The notes below the pieces were generated by a model. That model was given only the letters and a program-made list of their open reading frames with translations, did not search any database and had not been told where the DNA came from. The position numbers and the translations under genes are program-made. From Saposhnikovia divaricata (lineage: Eukaryota > Streptophyta > Magnoliopsida > Apiales > Apiaceae): 64,000 nucleotides of DNA. Where the stretch lies: positions 105,055,001 to 105,119,000 of the forward strand of contig CM071594.1 of the NCBI GenBank assembly GCA_036435485.1, in the 5' to 3' direction. Position 1 is the stretch's first letter. Each line of letters opens with the position of its first letter. Below are positions 24,470 through 35,970 of this stretch, in pieces.

Positions 24470-25600
24470 AAAGTCTAATGATTCCATAAAATTCTGGAGA
24501 GTTGATAATCTACCATCAAGCAAACTGGTTAGGTAATTTTCTTGCTTGCACAAGATTCAGTGATATATAAACAAATGATTTATGCTCACTAACTATTAGG
24601 TAATTAGCAGATTCGATTTGCAAGCTAAAATAAACTACCCTCCGTGCACAAAGTTCCAATTAAAATCATGTGCATTCTTAATTTCAAGCTATAAATTTGA
24701 TTTTTTTGACTAATTTTACATAATGACAAGCACTACTTGTACAGTATTTGATCATAACTTGCGTATAGCTTGGTGTTTACCTAGAGTTTTTTATGTGAAT
24801 TTTGGACCCAAATTTCATGTGAACCTTCAACTTTTCCTTTACCATGGCCCATGGGACCATATTCTTCTATTCTTTTTCTCATTTTTCTTCCTTTCATATT
24901 TCACCATCGGGGTCACTTTGGTATTTAAGCTTTAGTTTTATCATGTGAACAAATACACATGCTCTGTACTGTTATTTACAATAGCTTTTCTTTGTCTATA
25001 TATATTTGTTATAAAACTCACAAGCCATATACTTTTTGTACTATAATAGCACATGGAGGAATAAAGGGAGTGGCCACAAAACTACAAATGCAATTTAATG
25101 ATATGATGAATTGGAATAATGGTGTGGTAAATTCTTCTATTAGGTTAAACTCCAGGCGGCAGTCCAGCAAACCCTTGTATGCTTTGTCACTCGATCTGGG
25201 TTGGAACTTGGAAGTGTCAACATAGATATGTATCCAAATGTCGAATCCGGTAACATTATAAATATTTTGTCTTTAGCCTAAAATAAGTGTCCAAGTATCG
25301 TCGAGTGTCCGACACACATATTCAAGGCAAATTAAAATGTCCCAGTAACATAGCTTGTATGTGTACACTGGTATGTTCCTCTAATTTGTTCGCAGCACTA
25401 CACTGCTGCCTCAATACTAATTACTGTGTAGGATGTGCTGCAAAATAAATAACTAAAATTTAGTAGAGCTCAGCTCACCACCAAAAATAGGCTATGCTCT
25501 TTAATCAAAAATTAAGGTCTCCATAGAATACTAGAAATGTTTATATGAAACTATAACCAGCTACAAAATTCAGCATAGTACATATTTTTAGTCCGAAAAC
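24470..25600. other. intergenic DNA between the SCPL and RBP47-like genes
   Basis: No gene is seen on either strand. The right part (from about 25679 leftwards on the minus strand) will include the 3' untranslated region of the RBP47-like gene. Its extent cannot be fixed without transcript data. Confidence 0.5.
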
Positions 25601-25679
25601 ATCTTTCCCTAGCCTCGTGGCCCTCATTGTAAGTTTCATCACACATACTACCACCAGCCAGTATCACCTTAAGAGGCAG

Positions 25680-28600
25680 CTATTGGTTTCCATAATCCTG
25701 ATTATGTGGCGCAGAGTACCCATACCCATTGTAACCTTGCTTCCCATAAAAGTTGCCACCAGATTCTCCTCTAAACTGCCAAAGCATATGAGAGAAAAGT
25801 TTCAAAACAAAGAGGCACTTGAATCTTAATTAAAAAAAAAAAAAAAAAAAAACAAAGTGTTTTGAGTCGTGTGTTGTGCATCATTATAAATTGCATCAGA
25901 GGTGGACAATGGGATGAGTTAAAATCATCAACTGATAACTGGTTTTTGAATCCAATATAACGACTTTGTATAGATCTTTCAGTGATCTTAAACAGTATGT
26001 TCCTTTCAGGAATTCCAAAGAAGGATCATAAGCAATATAGTGCTTGCAGATGTCCAATTAGAAAGGTGTAGAAAAATGCAGAGGGAAGAATGGAGGGGAA
26101 AAGCAACTTTAATATCATAATTTTTCATTGTCCATTTAAGGCAGATGTTTAGAGCTATTTTGATACAATTCTGCAGATGGCTTATAATCTTCCAATTGAT
26201 TATTTAGAATAAAATGTCCTTGCAATTTGTTTCAAATATAACTAGGTTTTGATGTGCCTTCATGTGAATGATGGCCAAAGGTGAAAACTCGACCAACACA
26301 AAATATCCTACCTGCTTATTCCCAGGATTCCGACCCCAAGAGAGACGAACTGTCTGCTTGCCGATAGTTGTCCCATTTAACTGGTTGATTGAGTTTTCAG
26401 CACTGGCTCTGCATATGAAACACAGGAAAAATAATTATCATGAAGAAAAAAGTTGGAAGAACAAAATCATTTCCATCGGTTATCAGAACACCTGTTTTAT
26501 GTCATTAACATATCTTATAAAAGATACAGAGACAATCATAACTCATCAGAAGTGTGGCCCAAAGATCCTATGGAGTATATGTTTGAAAGTTGAAATTAAC
26601 TAGAAACTCTGTTAGAAAACCTTAATAATAATTTAAAGAACTACTGCGGATCAGTATAATTTAAAGAACTACTGCGGATCAGTACTAAGAGCAAGTCCAA
26701 TGTTAATTTCAAAGTAGTTATAGCTATTGATATAATTTGGTGCTAAAATAGAACTTCAACTCCAATGCTAGTTGCATTTTGCATCCAAATAATTCCAAAT
26801 TTAACTAAACTTTGGTCTTTCTCTCCTCAATTTCATTTAAAGTACACCAACATGCAATTCATATATGGTTACATCTGGGAAGCACGGGTGCGGCAGTTGG
26901 GTACCGCACTGCGCACCGGGTGCGGTTCGGGTGCGGCGGTGCGGCGAAGTGCGGCAGGGTGCGTACCAGGTGCGCCACCCGGCGTATCCCGGTGTTTTCC
27001 GGTGGGGATTCGTGGGGGATACGGGAAAGGGATACGGGGAGGGTAGTTTTTGTAATTTTTCAGTCGGTTTCTTTCCACTTTCTTCTTTCTTCTCAACGTT
27101 TTGTAATCAATTACTAATCTCATACTTGATTCCAAGTACTGATCTCTGTAATCTCTGTTCTTGTATGTGGAGATTTGTAAATATCTGTTATGTATATATC
27201 TGTATGTATAGCCTTTTTTGTATGTGTTGGCTGCTGCCTGCTGGGTTACAGATCGTGCACGTGGTATGCATATTCTGTTTACCTGACTTTTTTTAACTTT
27301 TTTTGTTTACTTTGATTTTTCAAAAATTAATGTTTTTTCTTTCAAAAATTAATGTTAATAAGATTATATGTAGTTATTATATAATAATTTAAGTGGTTAA
27401 ATGTTAATTTGATTTTAAATTAGAAACTTTCAGTCAAAAAGACTTTAAATTAGAAATTTAATATTCTTTATATAAATATTGTTAATTATATATAGGATAT
27501 ATATTTTTAATATTTTAATATTTGCCGAATCCCCCCGCACCCGAATCCCCATATTTTTTATTTTGCCGAATTCACGTATCCCCGCACCGCGTATCCCCGC
27601 ACCCGCACCCTTGCTTCACAGGGTTACATGATGATGTGGAATGGATGCATAAATCCATCCTTGGTTTCAAATTTACCACCAAGTATGCATTTATGCATAT
27701 TTGCATCCAAATATAAAACCCCTTTGGAGTAGTGTTTTTTTACCATTTGGTTCCAAATTATAGAAATGGAACCAATTTTAGCATTGCAATGGACTTGCTC
27801 TAACCAATCATATAAAGTGCCACTGGTAGGAGGAATACCTGTCAGCAAACTGTACAAAACCACAGCCTTTTCCGATTGGTATTTTTACTGAAACAACCTC
27901 TCCAAACTGGGAAAAGGTATGTCTAAGTTCTTCATCACCAACATCAGAATCAAGCCCTCCCACAAATACCTAAATGAAAATTAATGTTAATGAAGTAGAA
28001 ATAAGTCAGAATAAACTCAGCAAGGAAAAGAAAGACTCACTGTCGTGTTAGATGTATCACCATCAGACTGGGAGCCTTGAGTGAAAGCACCATTTGCAGC
28101 AGCAGCACCACCGGACAATATCACAGCTAATAAACAAGTTAGAATCAATATGGAAAATGTTGCCCAAAGAAAACGAACAGGACAGCCTCGTGGTAATTCT
28201 CGATGGTAATTCTTATGAGTTGAAGACATAGCCTTTATGATTCAAAAAAAGGAGGAAGATACACCAGCCTTGGTAAACCATTACATCTTTAAATTCAGTT
28301 CATTAAAATTAATGCAGAAGGTAAGGTCTATTTCTCTTTTGTTTATTATATGAAAAATGGATTATAAATTATAAGCAAAACACCACAACATCATATGAGG
28401 TCTGAGTAACAAACTTGATCAACACTGATGTCACATGTTTATAGAATTACAACTTATAAAAATAGATAAAGTCTTACTAAAACTTACAAACAGAAACATT
28501 CAAGAAACTAGACAAGTAACAAGTTCGGTATGAGAATGAAAGAATGAATTATGATCAAATCGCTTAATATGACTTTAATTAAGGAAAAAACTGCACTACT

Positions 28601-31392
28601 AAACGTAAACAAAGAAAGCATGATTCACCTTGGGAAGAATACTGTTGCTGAGGTGTTGATGGCTTCTTGGGGGTTGCAATACTAATGCGCATGGGCCTGC
28701 TAGAGCAATACTGACCATTCATTTCAGTCATAGCCCTTGACTTCTCATTTTCATCTCCGAACCTAACAAAGCCATAACCTTTTGGCCGACCAGTGTTCGC
28801 ATCAACCACAACCTTTGCACCCCTAACAGATGAGTATCTACTAGCAAAAGTTTCATGCAACATGGCATCAGTAACATCTGCAGCCAAATCACCTACAAAT
28901 ATTGATAGATCAGAACCACCATCTTGACGTCTTTCGCCCGAGCTAAAGGTTGACCAATTCAACCGAAATGCTTGATCTGTATTAGGCATTAAAGTTCCAT
29001 TATAACTTTGCAAGATCTTCTCAGCTGCTGCATGAGAAAGGAACTCAATGAATCCGAATTTCTCTGACTGACCAGTCTGCTTATTGCGTATGAGCTTTAC
29101 GGATATAGGCTGCTTGTCCAAGGCACAAAAACTTAGTATTATGAGGTAAAGTAAATTAGAGTAACAACAGACATGGATAATTATGAAAAACGACCATACA
29201 CAGGCAAAATATGGGAAAGCCAGATTCAAGTAATGCGAACAAGATGGCAAAACAAAACTTATTATACAGTGAAATAACATAAAGATGTATATGTGGGTTC
29301 AACTGCAGTGTAACAAACACAAATGAAAAAATATGAAAGACGACCATGACAAGGCAAAATAGGTGGGCAATTTTCATGTAAATGCAAAGAAGACTTCCTT
29401 GACGGCTTGACATAAGAAGGCTCCCCTGCTATAGGACGAAATCAAATGTTGTCAACACACATTTGAAAAAATGCTTTACTGTGCTACTTGGAATGTGGCT
29501 GGTGTCTTTTAAGTCCAGAACCAATTTAATTCTTAATTAGAGGACATGATGATAATGTTCAAGTACCAAGGGCACATACTTTTTCGAGAATATGCTCAAA
29601 AACAAACTCAAAGGTCCACTTTCCTCACATGCAGAGCGGAGTAGTGTAAACATTTTGATTTAGAGAAGGTTAAAAATGTACATCTGTTTTTATTAATGAA
29701 CAACAAAGATGTCAATTAGAGACCTCAATGCGAGAGCACAAAGCAACATAATACATGATATGTACTCTTCAATTTATCTTGATTTTCCACTGTTTGATTA
29801 GTTAAATAACGCACTAGGTAAAATGTGCAAGTGCATGACTTGAGAGATTGGCAGTACTTTTTCCCGCACAGATTTACAACTCTTTAATCACAATGCAGAA
29901 CTAATAATTGCACTTGCTCAATTCTACACTAAAGAAGTTTAATCCTGCAAATTTCAAGTTATATTGCACCTTCAATAAGTAACTTTAAGTCATTAACGGC
30001 AGATTGTCTGCTTCATAGTATTTTTAGAGTGAACTTGATATAATGATGTACTTGTTCAAATTAAACCCCGATGTATTCGTTCTTTTGAATCAAGTTGCTA
30101 TATTCAATAACTAAGGACAGACAAGTCTGAATAAAGAAATTGCAATGTCTGACTGGCTCGTTTTAAAACTTATGTGAGCGGGATTTTTCGAGTTTCTATA
30201 ATATCACGTGAAAAATCATGAATTTACCACTAATTTAAAGTTCTTTTCAGTATCCCTAGCATTTTAAGATACCCCTCTTGACAAGAGGTCGAGGATCAAG
30301 TCTTAATAAAGACAAATGTGTGCTTGAGAATTTAAATTATCGTAATTGACCTTAACCCAAAAAAAAAAAAAAAAAAAATCCTTTTCAAGTCCACATTAAG
30401 GTCATCAAAGTTTAACTCTAGTGCATCTACTATGTGTTCAAGCATCATCAATATCAATAATACTTATAAAATTTGTGCTCTTTTACTGATAAGGATCAAG
30501 TTTAAGTTTTGTTTTCTTAACAGCTGACAGTACATGTCACCAGAAATTGTTATATTCCACCAAACAGTTACGCGTTGTCTAACATAGATAGATAATTAAT
30601 GGGCCATCCAGTAACCCCTCCCTATGATTTACACCAAGAATATCCGTACTCTTTCAAACTAGCCCAAACATGTTTAAAATAAAAAGTCACACATACAACA
30701 ATAACTTAGCTTGTAGTCATGTTTTTCCAACTGACAAGTCAAACTTAAACTTATCCATTAGTAAAAAACCTAGTAGCCTATTTAATTTCCAAAATCCGCC
30801 ACATACCTCTACTTTTAACTTACACTATACATCACTTCAACAATCTTAAACATGCTTATAACGGAAATCCACACAAATCTAAAATCCAATTTGATCCGAA
30901 ACAACATATAAAATTAGCATAAAACTAGTACCCTATTCAATTCAATTCAACTAATCATTTCAACAATCTAAAACACAATTATAAAGTCAATTATCACAAA
31001 TCGTAAATCTAACGATATCGTAAACAATATTTAACTTAAACCCGCAATCAAATTGAACACATTCAAACCCTAACCTCGCCGCTAGGAGCGAAACAAGTCT
31101 GCAAATACGACTCATCCATCCAGGCCTGCAAATCCCCGATCCAAATCGTCTTATTATCCTCACTGGAGGGTTGAATCTGACCTAAACTCGCTTGTTGTTG
31201 CTGATAATGATAGTTTTGTTGTTGATAATACGGAGACATGTATTGAGTCTGTTGCTGGTACATCATCTGTTGTTGCTGTTGTTGCATCGCAATCCATTGT
31301 TGTTGGTACTGTTGTTGCATAGCTAACCATTGTTGATGTTGTTGTAATTGTTGCTGAGTCAACTCGGGTGCGGCGCCGTTGGTTGATGACAT
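25680..31392 (-). CDS. RBP47: RBP47-type RNA-binding protein, three RRMs, 6 exons, 402 aa
   Basis: Exons with GT/AG borders: 31392-31075, 29109-28629, 28126-28041, 27969-27839, 26408-26312, 25775-25680 (stop TAG), in all 1209 nt in frame. The N-terminus (residues ~12-70) is glutamine-rich. RRM1 starts at about residue 81 (RNP2 IWIGDL, RNP1 KFGFIEF). RRM2 starts at about 174 (IFVGDL, KGYGFVRF). RRM3 starts at about 296 (VFVGGL, GCGFVQF). A glycine/asparagine/tyrosine-rich tail follows (372-402). The order and the linker SQAVILSGG match plant RBP45/RBP47 proteins, nearest to RBP47 by the motifs I know. These bind U-rich or poly(A) RNA in the nucleus and gather in stress granules. The exon 2 acceptor has two AG choices three bases apart (caag/cag); I chose 29109 because it keeps the usual length. 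Exon 1 also has a CT-rich leader upstream. The gene appears intact. Confidence 0.93.
25827..25851. repeat. long A-run in RBP47-like intron 5
   Basis: About 22 consecutive A on the plus strand (a T-run in the transcript). A similar run of about 21 A lies at 30360-30380 in intron 1. Both may be tails of old retroposed inserts, but no bodies were recognised. Confidence 0.7.
26632..26684. repeat. 28 bp tandem duplication in RBP47-like intron 4
   Basis: The 25 bp 'tttaaagaactactgcggat…' block occurs at 26632-26656 and again at 26660-26684, directly before the MITE that begins at 26689. Confidence 0.85.
26689..27800. mobile_element. PIF/Harbinger-like MITE in RBP47-like intron 4, interrupted by a hAT MITE
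   Basis: The left end is GAGCAAGTCCAATG and the right end is …CAATGGACTTGCTC, its inverted complement. The flanks are TAA on both sides (26686-26688 and 27801-27803), the 3 bp duplication typical of PIF/Harbinger. Without the 755 bp hAT insertion and its duplicated target, the element is about 357 bp. It is non-coding and lies between the exons at 27839 and 26408, so it is spliced out. Confidence 0.7.
26875..27621. mobile_element. hAT-type MITE (747 bp) with GC-rich ends, nested
   Basis: The ends are imperfect inverted repeats: CTGGGAAGCACGGGTGCGG on the left and CTGTGAAGCAAGGGTGCGG as reverse complement of the right. The flanks are ggttacat on both sides (26867-26874 and 27622-27629), an 8 bp hAT duplication. 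The first ~180 bp and last ~90 bp are rich in 'gggtgcg' and 'cccgcac' runs while the centre is AT-rich. Open frames through the GC-rich part are artefacts of composition; there is no transposase. Confidence 0.88.
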
Positions 31393-31500
31393 GGTTTGAC
31401 GAGTTGACTCGGTTAGTTAGGGTAAGAGAGAGATTGAGAGAGATGTGGGAGAGATGGAATTTGGATCTGGCGGAATGGGGTTTAGCACATTGGTTTTAAC
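31393..31500 (-). promoter_or_regulatory. CT-rich 5' leader of the RBP47-like gene
   Basis: On the minus strand the ~100 bases before the ATG read as CT-rich 'ccatctctcccacatctctctc'. This is common in 5' untranslated regions of plant housekeeping genes. The transcription start cannot be fixed. Confidence 0.4.
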
Positions 31501-32620
31501 GAAGTTGTTTGAATCCTGGCCGTTGGATTAGCCGCGTTTTTAAAGTTATCATTTTTGTCTTTATTATTAATAAATTGGTTTTAAATGATTTAATTTCATG
31601 ATTTTTATTATCATGTTTTAGTATTGGTTATTATTTATTTCATACATATTTTTTGATCATTTATCATAAAAAATTGAAACATTTTTAATCTATATTTCTA
31701 GCATTGTGTCTAAATATTATAAACTACATAATGTTTTATTTGTTAAAACTAGATCATGTTTCACAAAAACAAAAAATAAAACAAAATTAATATTGTGCAA
31801 TGCATTTTTCATATGTAAACTTTAGGCTATCAACATGCTTTTATTATATAATCCCTCATAACTTATAAACTGTTTTATTTTATTTTTTTGTAATATTTGT
31901 GCCAAATGTGATCTCGGAATGCGGTTATAATACTTTTTCATGTAATATATATAGATATATAGATATATTTATAATTAAACAATTTTGTTCTCAATTTATA
32001 AATACCTATTTTCATTTTATATATAAAACTTGTTAAATTTAATAATTTTATTTAAAAATTACAAATAAATTCTTACCATCTTACACGTCCATTTAATCTC
32101 AAAATGGTACGAATACCTCATGCCAGATCGGCAAATTTTTTTCTTTTCTTGTCTTGTATTGTACAGCACCTTGTATAAATTGGGCTGAAAATCTTACACT
32201 GGTGACTGGACTAACAATTTGGGCCATTGAGACAAGTCCAGTCGAATTTGGGCTAGTGTTTTTTTTAATATAAAAATAGGATTAGTTTACTTCTCTTATT
32301 CGTGGATAACTATTAAAAGCATCTTCAAGATACTCTTAAATTCATTTTTAAAAATTATATAAAAATTTGATTCTTAGCAAATTATTACGTACATTGATTA
32401 ATTAATATGTTAAACTCCAACAATACTCTTTATAGTAGCTTTTTATATATATTTTACTCATATACCAACTCCTATGACAAAAAATTGTGTGAGAATTGGA
32501 GGAAATGTTATATTTTATTAATAAAATACAAATTAAAAATTATTAGGTGCTCGTAAATATGAGAATAGAGAATAGACTTTAAATTTTAAAAGAATCACTA
32601 AGATTTTCTTGAAGCTTAAT
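31501..32620. other. AT-rich intergenic DNA
   Basis: Nothing beyond AT-rich sequence is seen. It presumably contains the promoter of the RBP47-like gene at its left side. Confidence 0.5.
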
Positions 32621-33299
32621 TTTGAACCAATGTTATTTATTTTTTGATTTAAGAACTTATAAAAAAAAAACATCTTGGGGGTGCTCTAACAGACGAAATG
32701 AAGAGAAGTATAGTAGATTTCACAGTAATTTCGTTGCTTTTACGAGAATTCAGGGTTGGTCTGCTCCGCCTGTAGGTGTTCTTAAATGTAATGCTGATTT
32801 AGCCACTTTTGAAGAATAAAGGGTAATACGGCTTTGGAATGGTGCTTTGTGATAATTTTGATCAATTTGTTCCTGTTGGAACATAGAAAAAATAACAAAA
32901 ATATCTGTTTTTTTTGAACAACAGTAACGAAACTACCCGATTTTGAAACAGTGTGCAAATATACCCGGTGGAATACCCAGCCACAAATTGCGTATTAGTT
33001 CTAAAATTAAACTAAACTTGTACACTCGTGACTTCATGTCACGACAATCACCAGACATCGATGGAGAGAGGAAGAGGAGGAGATGTGGTTGTGTGTAGGT
33101 GCAGTATGTGTGTGTGGCGTGAGTTGTGTGGATATGTTTGTTGTGTTTGGTTGAAGATTTAGAGATGAAAAGAGATGGAGGCGGAGAGAGAGGGTGGAGG
33201 CTGATAGGGGCAAGAGAGAAAGAAGATAGGGAGAGAGAGGAAAGATGAAAAGAGAGACCAGAGGAGAGTGGTGGCGGTGGTCGCCATCAGCATTGAACC

Positions 33300-33681
33300 T
33301 GTGAGAAATTATAGAATATATACATATTAAATGAGAAAAAGTTTAGAGATTGTAAAGGGGTTCCAGCAAGTATTAAGAACAAGCTTTGTATATTGTGTGT
33401 TTATTCCACTAGAATTTCTTCTCGCTTCTTCAAACACCTTCCACCCCTTTACTTGTAACTGCCCCTTGATTCTTTCACCAAAATAAATAAGAAATGTGTA
33501 ACTCCCACAATCAATTTGTAAATCCTACAATTGTAACTTCCACAATTGTAACTCCCACAATCAATTTGTAACTCCCAATTCAATATATCAAATATATTTT
33601 TTTTGTAATAAATTAAATATATTTGTAACCTCATGTATTTTATTTTATTTATATTTATCATATTAAGTCAAATTTACAACA
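33300..33681 (-). repeat. 3' LTR of the gag-only element (382 bp)
   Basis: It is homologous to 35594-35970 with several percent divergence and small indels. One example is a short AT-rich segment that has become a (TA)n run in the other copy. Confidence 0.85.
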
Positions 33682-34292
33682 TCTCCCACTTGACTTATTT
33701 GATAAATATCTATGTAACTCCCACTTTTCTCACATATTAAAATATGATTTGAGTTAAATTTCTCTCATCAATTTAAAAAAAAAAAAACATCACTAGTGAT
33801 AACATTAAAACATGTTTTTTTTCATCTTGCCACTTAACAGACATTAAACTTCCAAGTACACGGATTCACATTACAATACCTTAATCGTTTTTCCATGATC
33901 AACAAGATTGGCGCCAGACTGCAATTCTGCATCCCAAACGATTAAACACTTTTACAAAATTAGAGCTTCCATAGCCTCTAAAACAACTTGTTTTCCTTTA
34001 TTAAATCTAACTTTTTGGTTGCAACCTTAAAACTCTTATCATAGGCAACAATTTATTTTCTCACAACATTTCAAACTTACATGTCATACATACACATGTA
34101 AAATAACACAAAAACCATTTAAATAATAAATCCATATATTATTATTATTGATGATACTTCAATAAAAACTTCAAACATTTCACGGGCTCATACATGCCCA
34201 TTATTGACGCACTCAAAACACAATATAAAACTAAAAAACAACTCATTATCGAACCCACACTTGCCCATTATTCATAAATCAAAGTTACATAT

Positions 34293-35555
34293 TCAAAGCT
34301 TGAACAACTCATGATCGGGCTCATACTTGCCCATAGCATACATCTTCTTATCCTTTCCGATCGAAACTGTATTATTATAAAACCGCACTTCCAATCCATT
34401 CTGAAGCAGTGCTAGAACAGAAACAAGATTGTGCCTCATTCCAGGAGCAAACATCACATTCTTGAGGACCATCACACTATCCCCAAGATCCAACCTATAA
34501 GAACCAATCCCCACCACATCTAAATAGGTGTTATTCCCCATAAAAAATCGTTGTTCACCCTTTTTCAACTCCTCGAACTTGGTCAAGCCTTGCTTTGTTT
34601 TTGAAATATGACGTGTTGCTCCAAAGTCAATCCACCATCCATCAATGTCCGTGGCTACATGACTAGCATTGCATTCAATTATCCCGACAAACTCACATTT
34701 ATTTTTCCCCTTTTGATCTTGGTCCTTGCCCTCATCTCCTCTTTCATTCTCGGGACATTCATTTTTGAAATGTCCATACTTTCCACAATTATAACAACTT
34801 CCAAGTGGAAACTTCTTTTTTTGCTGATGTGGCTTGAAAACTCTTCCCTTTGAAGGACCTAGCCTTCTTTGTCCCTTGCTTTGATAGCTTGGTTTAAATT
34901 TTCCTTGAGCTAAGTTAAGCTCCTCATCTTGAGCCAAGTTCAACTCCAACTGCCTTCGACAATTAACCAGATCATGTTCCATAGACAAAGCCGCAGAAAG
35001 CTGAGACGCACTCTTGATAGTTCCATTCAACCTCAAAGTTGTTGCAGACATGTTAAGTGAGCTTGGCAGGCTGTTCAAGATCCTCGCAATTTGCATATTT
35101 TCAGAAAGCTCATTTCTTGCTGCCGCCAAATCCTTAGCCATCACTAGCACCTTGTTACAATGGTAAATCACATTATCGCTCTCACTCATCTTGCAAGTAT
35201 TGTACCTGTGCAAAAGAAGTTGCGCATTCACATCAGAAATGGCATCATATTTTTCTTTGAACGAATCCCAAAGCTTTTTGGCGCTTTCATACGTCTCAAA
35301 TACCTTGATCAAGTTGTCTTCCATAAACATCAACATGAGACTCTTCACCTTTTTGTCACAAGTTTTCCATTGCTCATACTCCTCCTTTTCAGCATCACTA
35401 GATTTTTCTCCCAAAGTCAGACCATCCTTTTCAATGGCACCTTCCAAATTGTCATGAATCAAGCCATATCTGATTTTTCGACTCCACATGTCATAATTAG
35501 TGCCATTCAAACTTTCAATCTTAGCCAATTCAGATGCAATTAACTTGCTCGTCAT
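34293..35555 (-). CDS. copia Gag with zinc knuckle and protease-like region, 420 aa
   Basis: The ORF starts 25 bp downstream of the primer-binding site, as expected for gag. Residues ~1-200 form the copia capsid-like Gag region (LNGTNYDMWSRKI, KKLWDSFKEKY, ILNSLPSSL). A short internal duplication of ELNLAQ is at ~204-217. A CX2CX4HX4C zinc knuckle is at Cys254-Cys267. The protease region begins GWWIDFGATRHIS at ~307; the usual active-site triplet D-S/T-G is here D310-F-G, so the protease is probably inactive. The frame ends just before the normal pre-integrase domain. It is open over its full length although its LTRs have diverged. It would package RNA into virus-like particles only if expressed. 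Confidence 0.82.
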   Translation of the reverse strand: MTSKLIASELAKIESLNGTNYDMWSRKIRYGLIHDNLEGAIEKDGLTLGEKSSDAEKEEYEQWKTCDKKVKSLMLMFMEDNLIKVFETYESAKKLWDSFKEKYDAISDVNAQLLLHRYNTCKMSESDNVIYHCNKVLVMAKDLAAARNELSENMQIARILNSLPSSLNMSATTLRLNGTIKSASQLSAALSMEHDLVNCRRQLELNLAQDEELNLAQGKFKPSYQSKGQRRLGPSKGRVFKPHQQKKKFPLGSCYNCGKYGHFKNECPENERGDEGKDQDQKGKNKCEFVGIIECNASHVATDIDGWWIDFGATRHISKTKQGLTKFEELKKGEQRFFMGNNTYLDVVGIGSYRLDLGDSVMVLKNVMFAPGMRHNLVSVLALLQNGLEVRFYNNTVSIGKDKKMYAMGKYEPDHELFKL

Positions 35556-35593
35556 GTCAATCGTTCTGATGAGGATAGAAGCTCTGATACCAC

Positions 35594-35602
35594 TGTGAGA
35601 AT

Positions 35603-35641
<39 letters not shown>

Positions 35642-35970
35642 TGAGAAAAAATTTAGAGATTGCAAAGGGGTTCCAGCAAGTTTTGAGAACAAGCTTTGTA
35701 TTTTGTGTGCTTATTCCACTAGAATTTCTTCTTTTTTTATAGGCTTCTTCAAACACCTTCCACCCCTTTACTTGTAACTGCCCCTTGATTCTTTCACCAA
35801 AATAAATAAGAAATGTGTAACTCCCACAATCAATTTGTAACTCCCACAATCAATTTGTAACTCCCAATTCAATATATCAAATATATTTTTCTTTTAATAA
35901 ATTAAATATATTTGTAACCTCATGTATCTTATTTTATTTATATTTATCAAATTAAGTCAAATTTACAACA
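35594..35970 (-). repeat. 5' LTR of the gag-only element (377 bp), with a (TA)n run
   Basis: It is homologous to 33300-33681 and contains a TA microsatellite at about 35610-35637. The primer-binding site lies immediately next to it at 35581-35592. Confidence 0.85.

Larger units (their letters stand above)
33300..35970 (-). mobile_element. gag-only copia-type LTR retrotransposon (TR-GAG-like)
   Basis: Two LTRs in direct orientation (33300-33681 and 35594-35970) bound the element. Both read TGTTGTAAATTTGAC…TCTCACA on the minus strand. Next to the right LTR is the primer-binding site TGGTATCAGAGC (35592-35581, minus), complementary to initiator tRNA-Met. Next to the left LTR is the polypurine tract AAGTGGGAGA (minus, about 33691-33682). 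The only ORF encodes gag plus a protease region. Integrase, reverse transcriptase and RNase H are absent, and ~600 bp of non-coding sequence separates the gag stop from the polypurine tract. The flanks are gaacc and caacc (4 of 5 match). From family knowledge this fits non-autonomous TR-GAG elements that use enzymes from other copia copies. Confidence 0.82.

Noticed and set aside
26765..27296. Several overlapping frames on both strands through a GC-rich stretch
   Set aside because: They run across the inverted repeat and flank of a hAT MITE; the open frames come from the G/C-rich repeat composition.
28579..29413. Long minus-strand frame with an N-terminal hydrophobic part
   Set aside because: The hydrophobic part is intron 1 of the RBP47-like gene read through; only 29109-28629 is exon.
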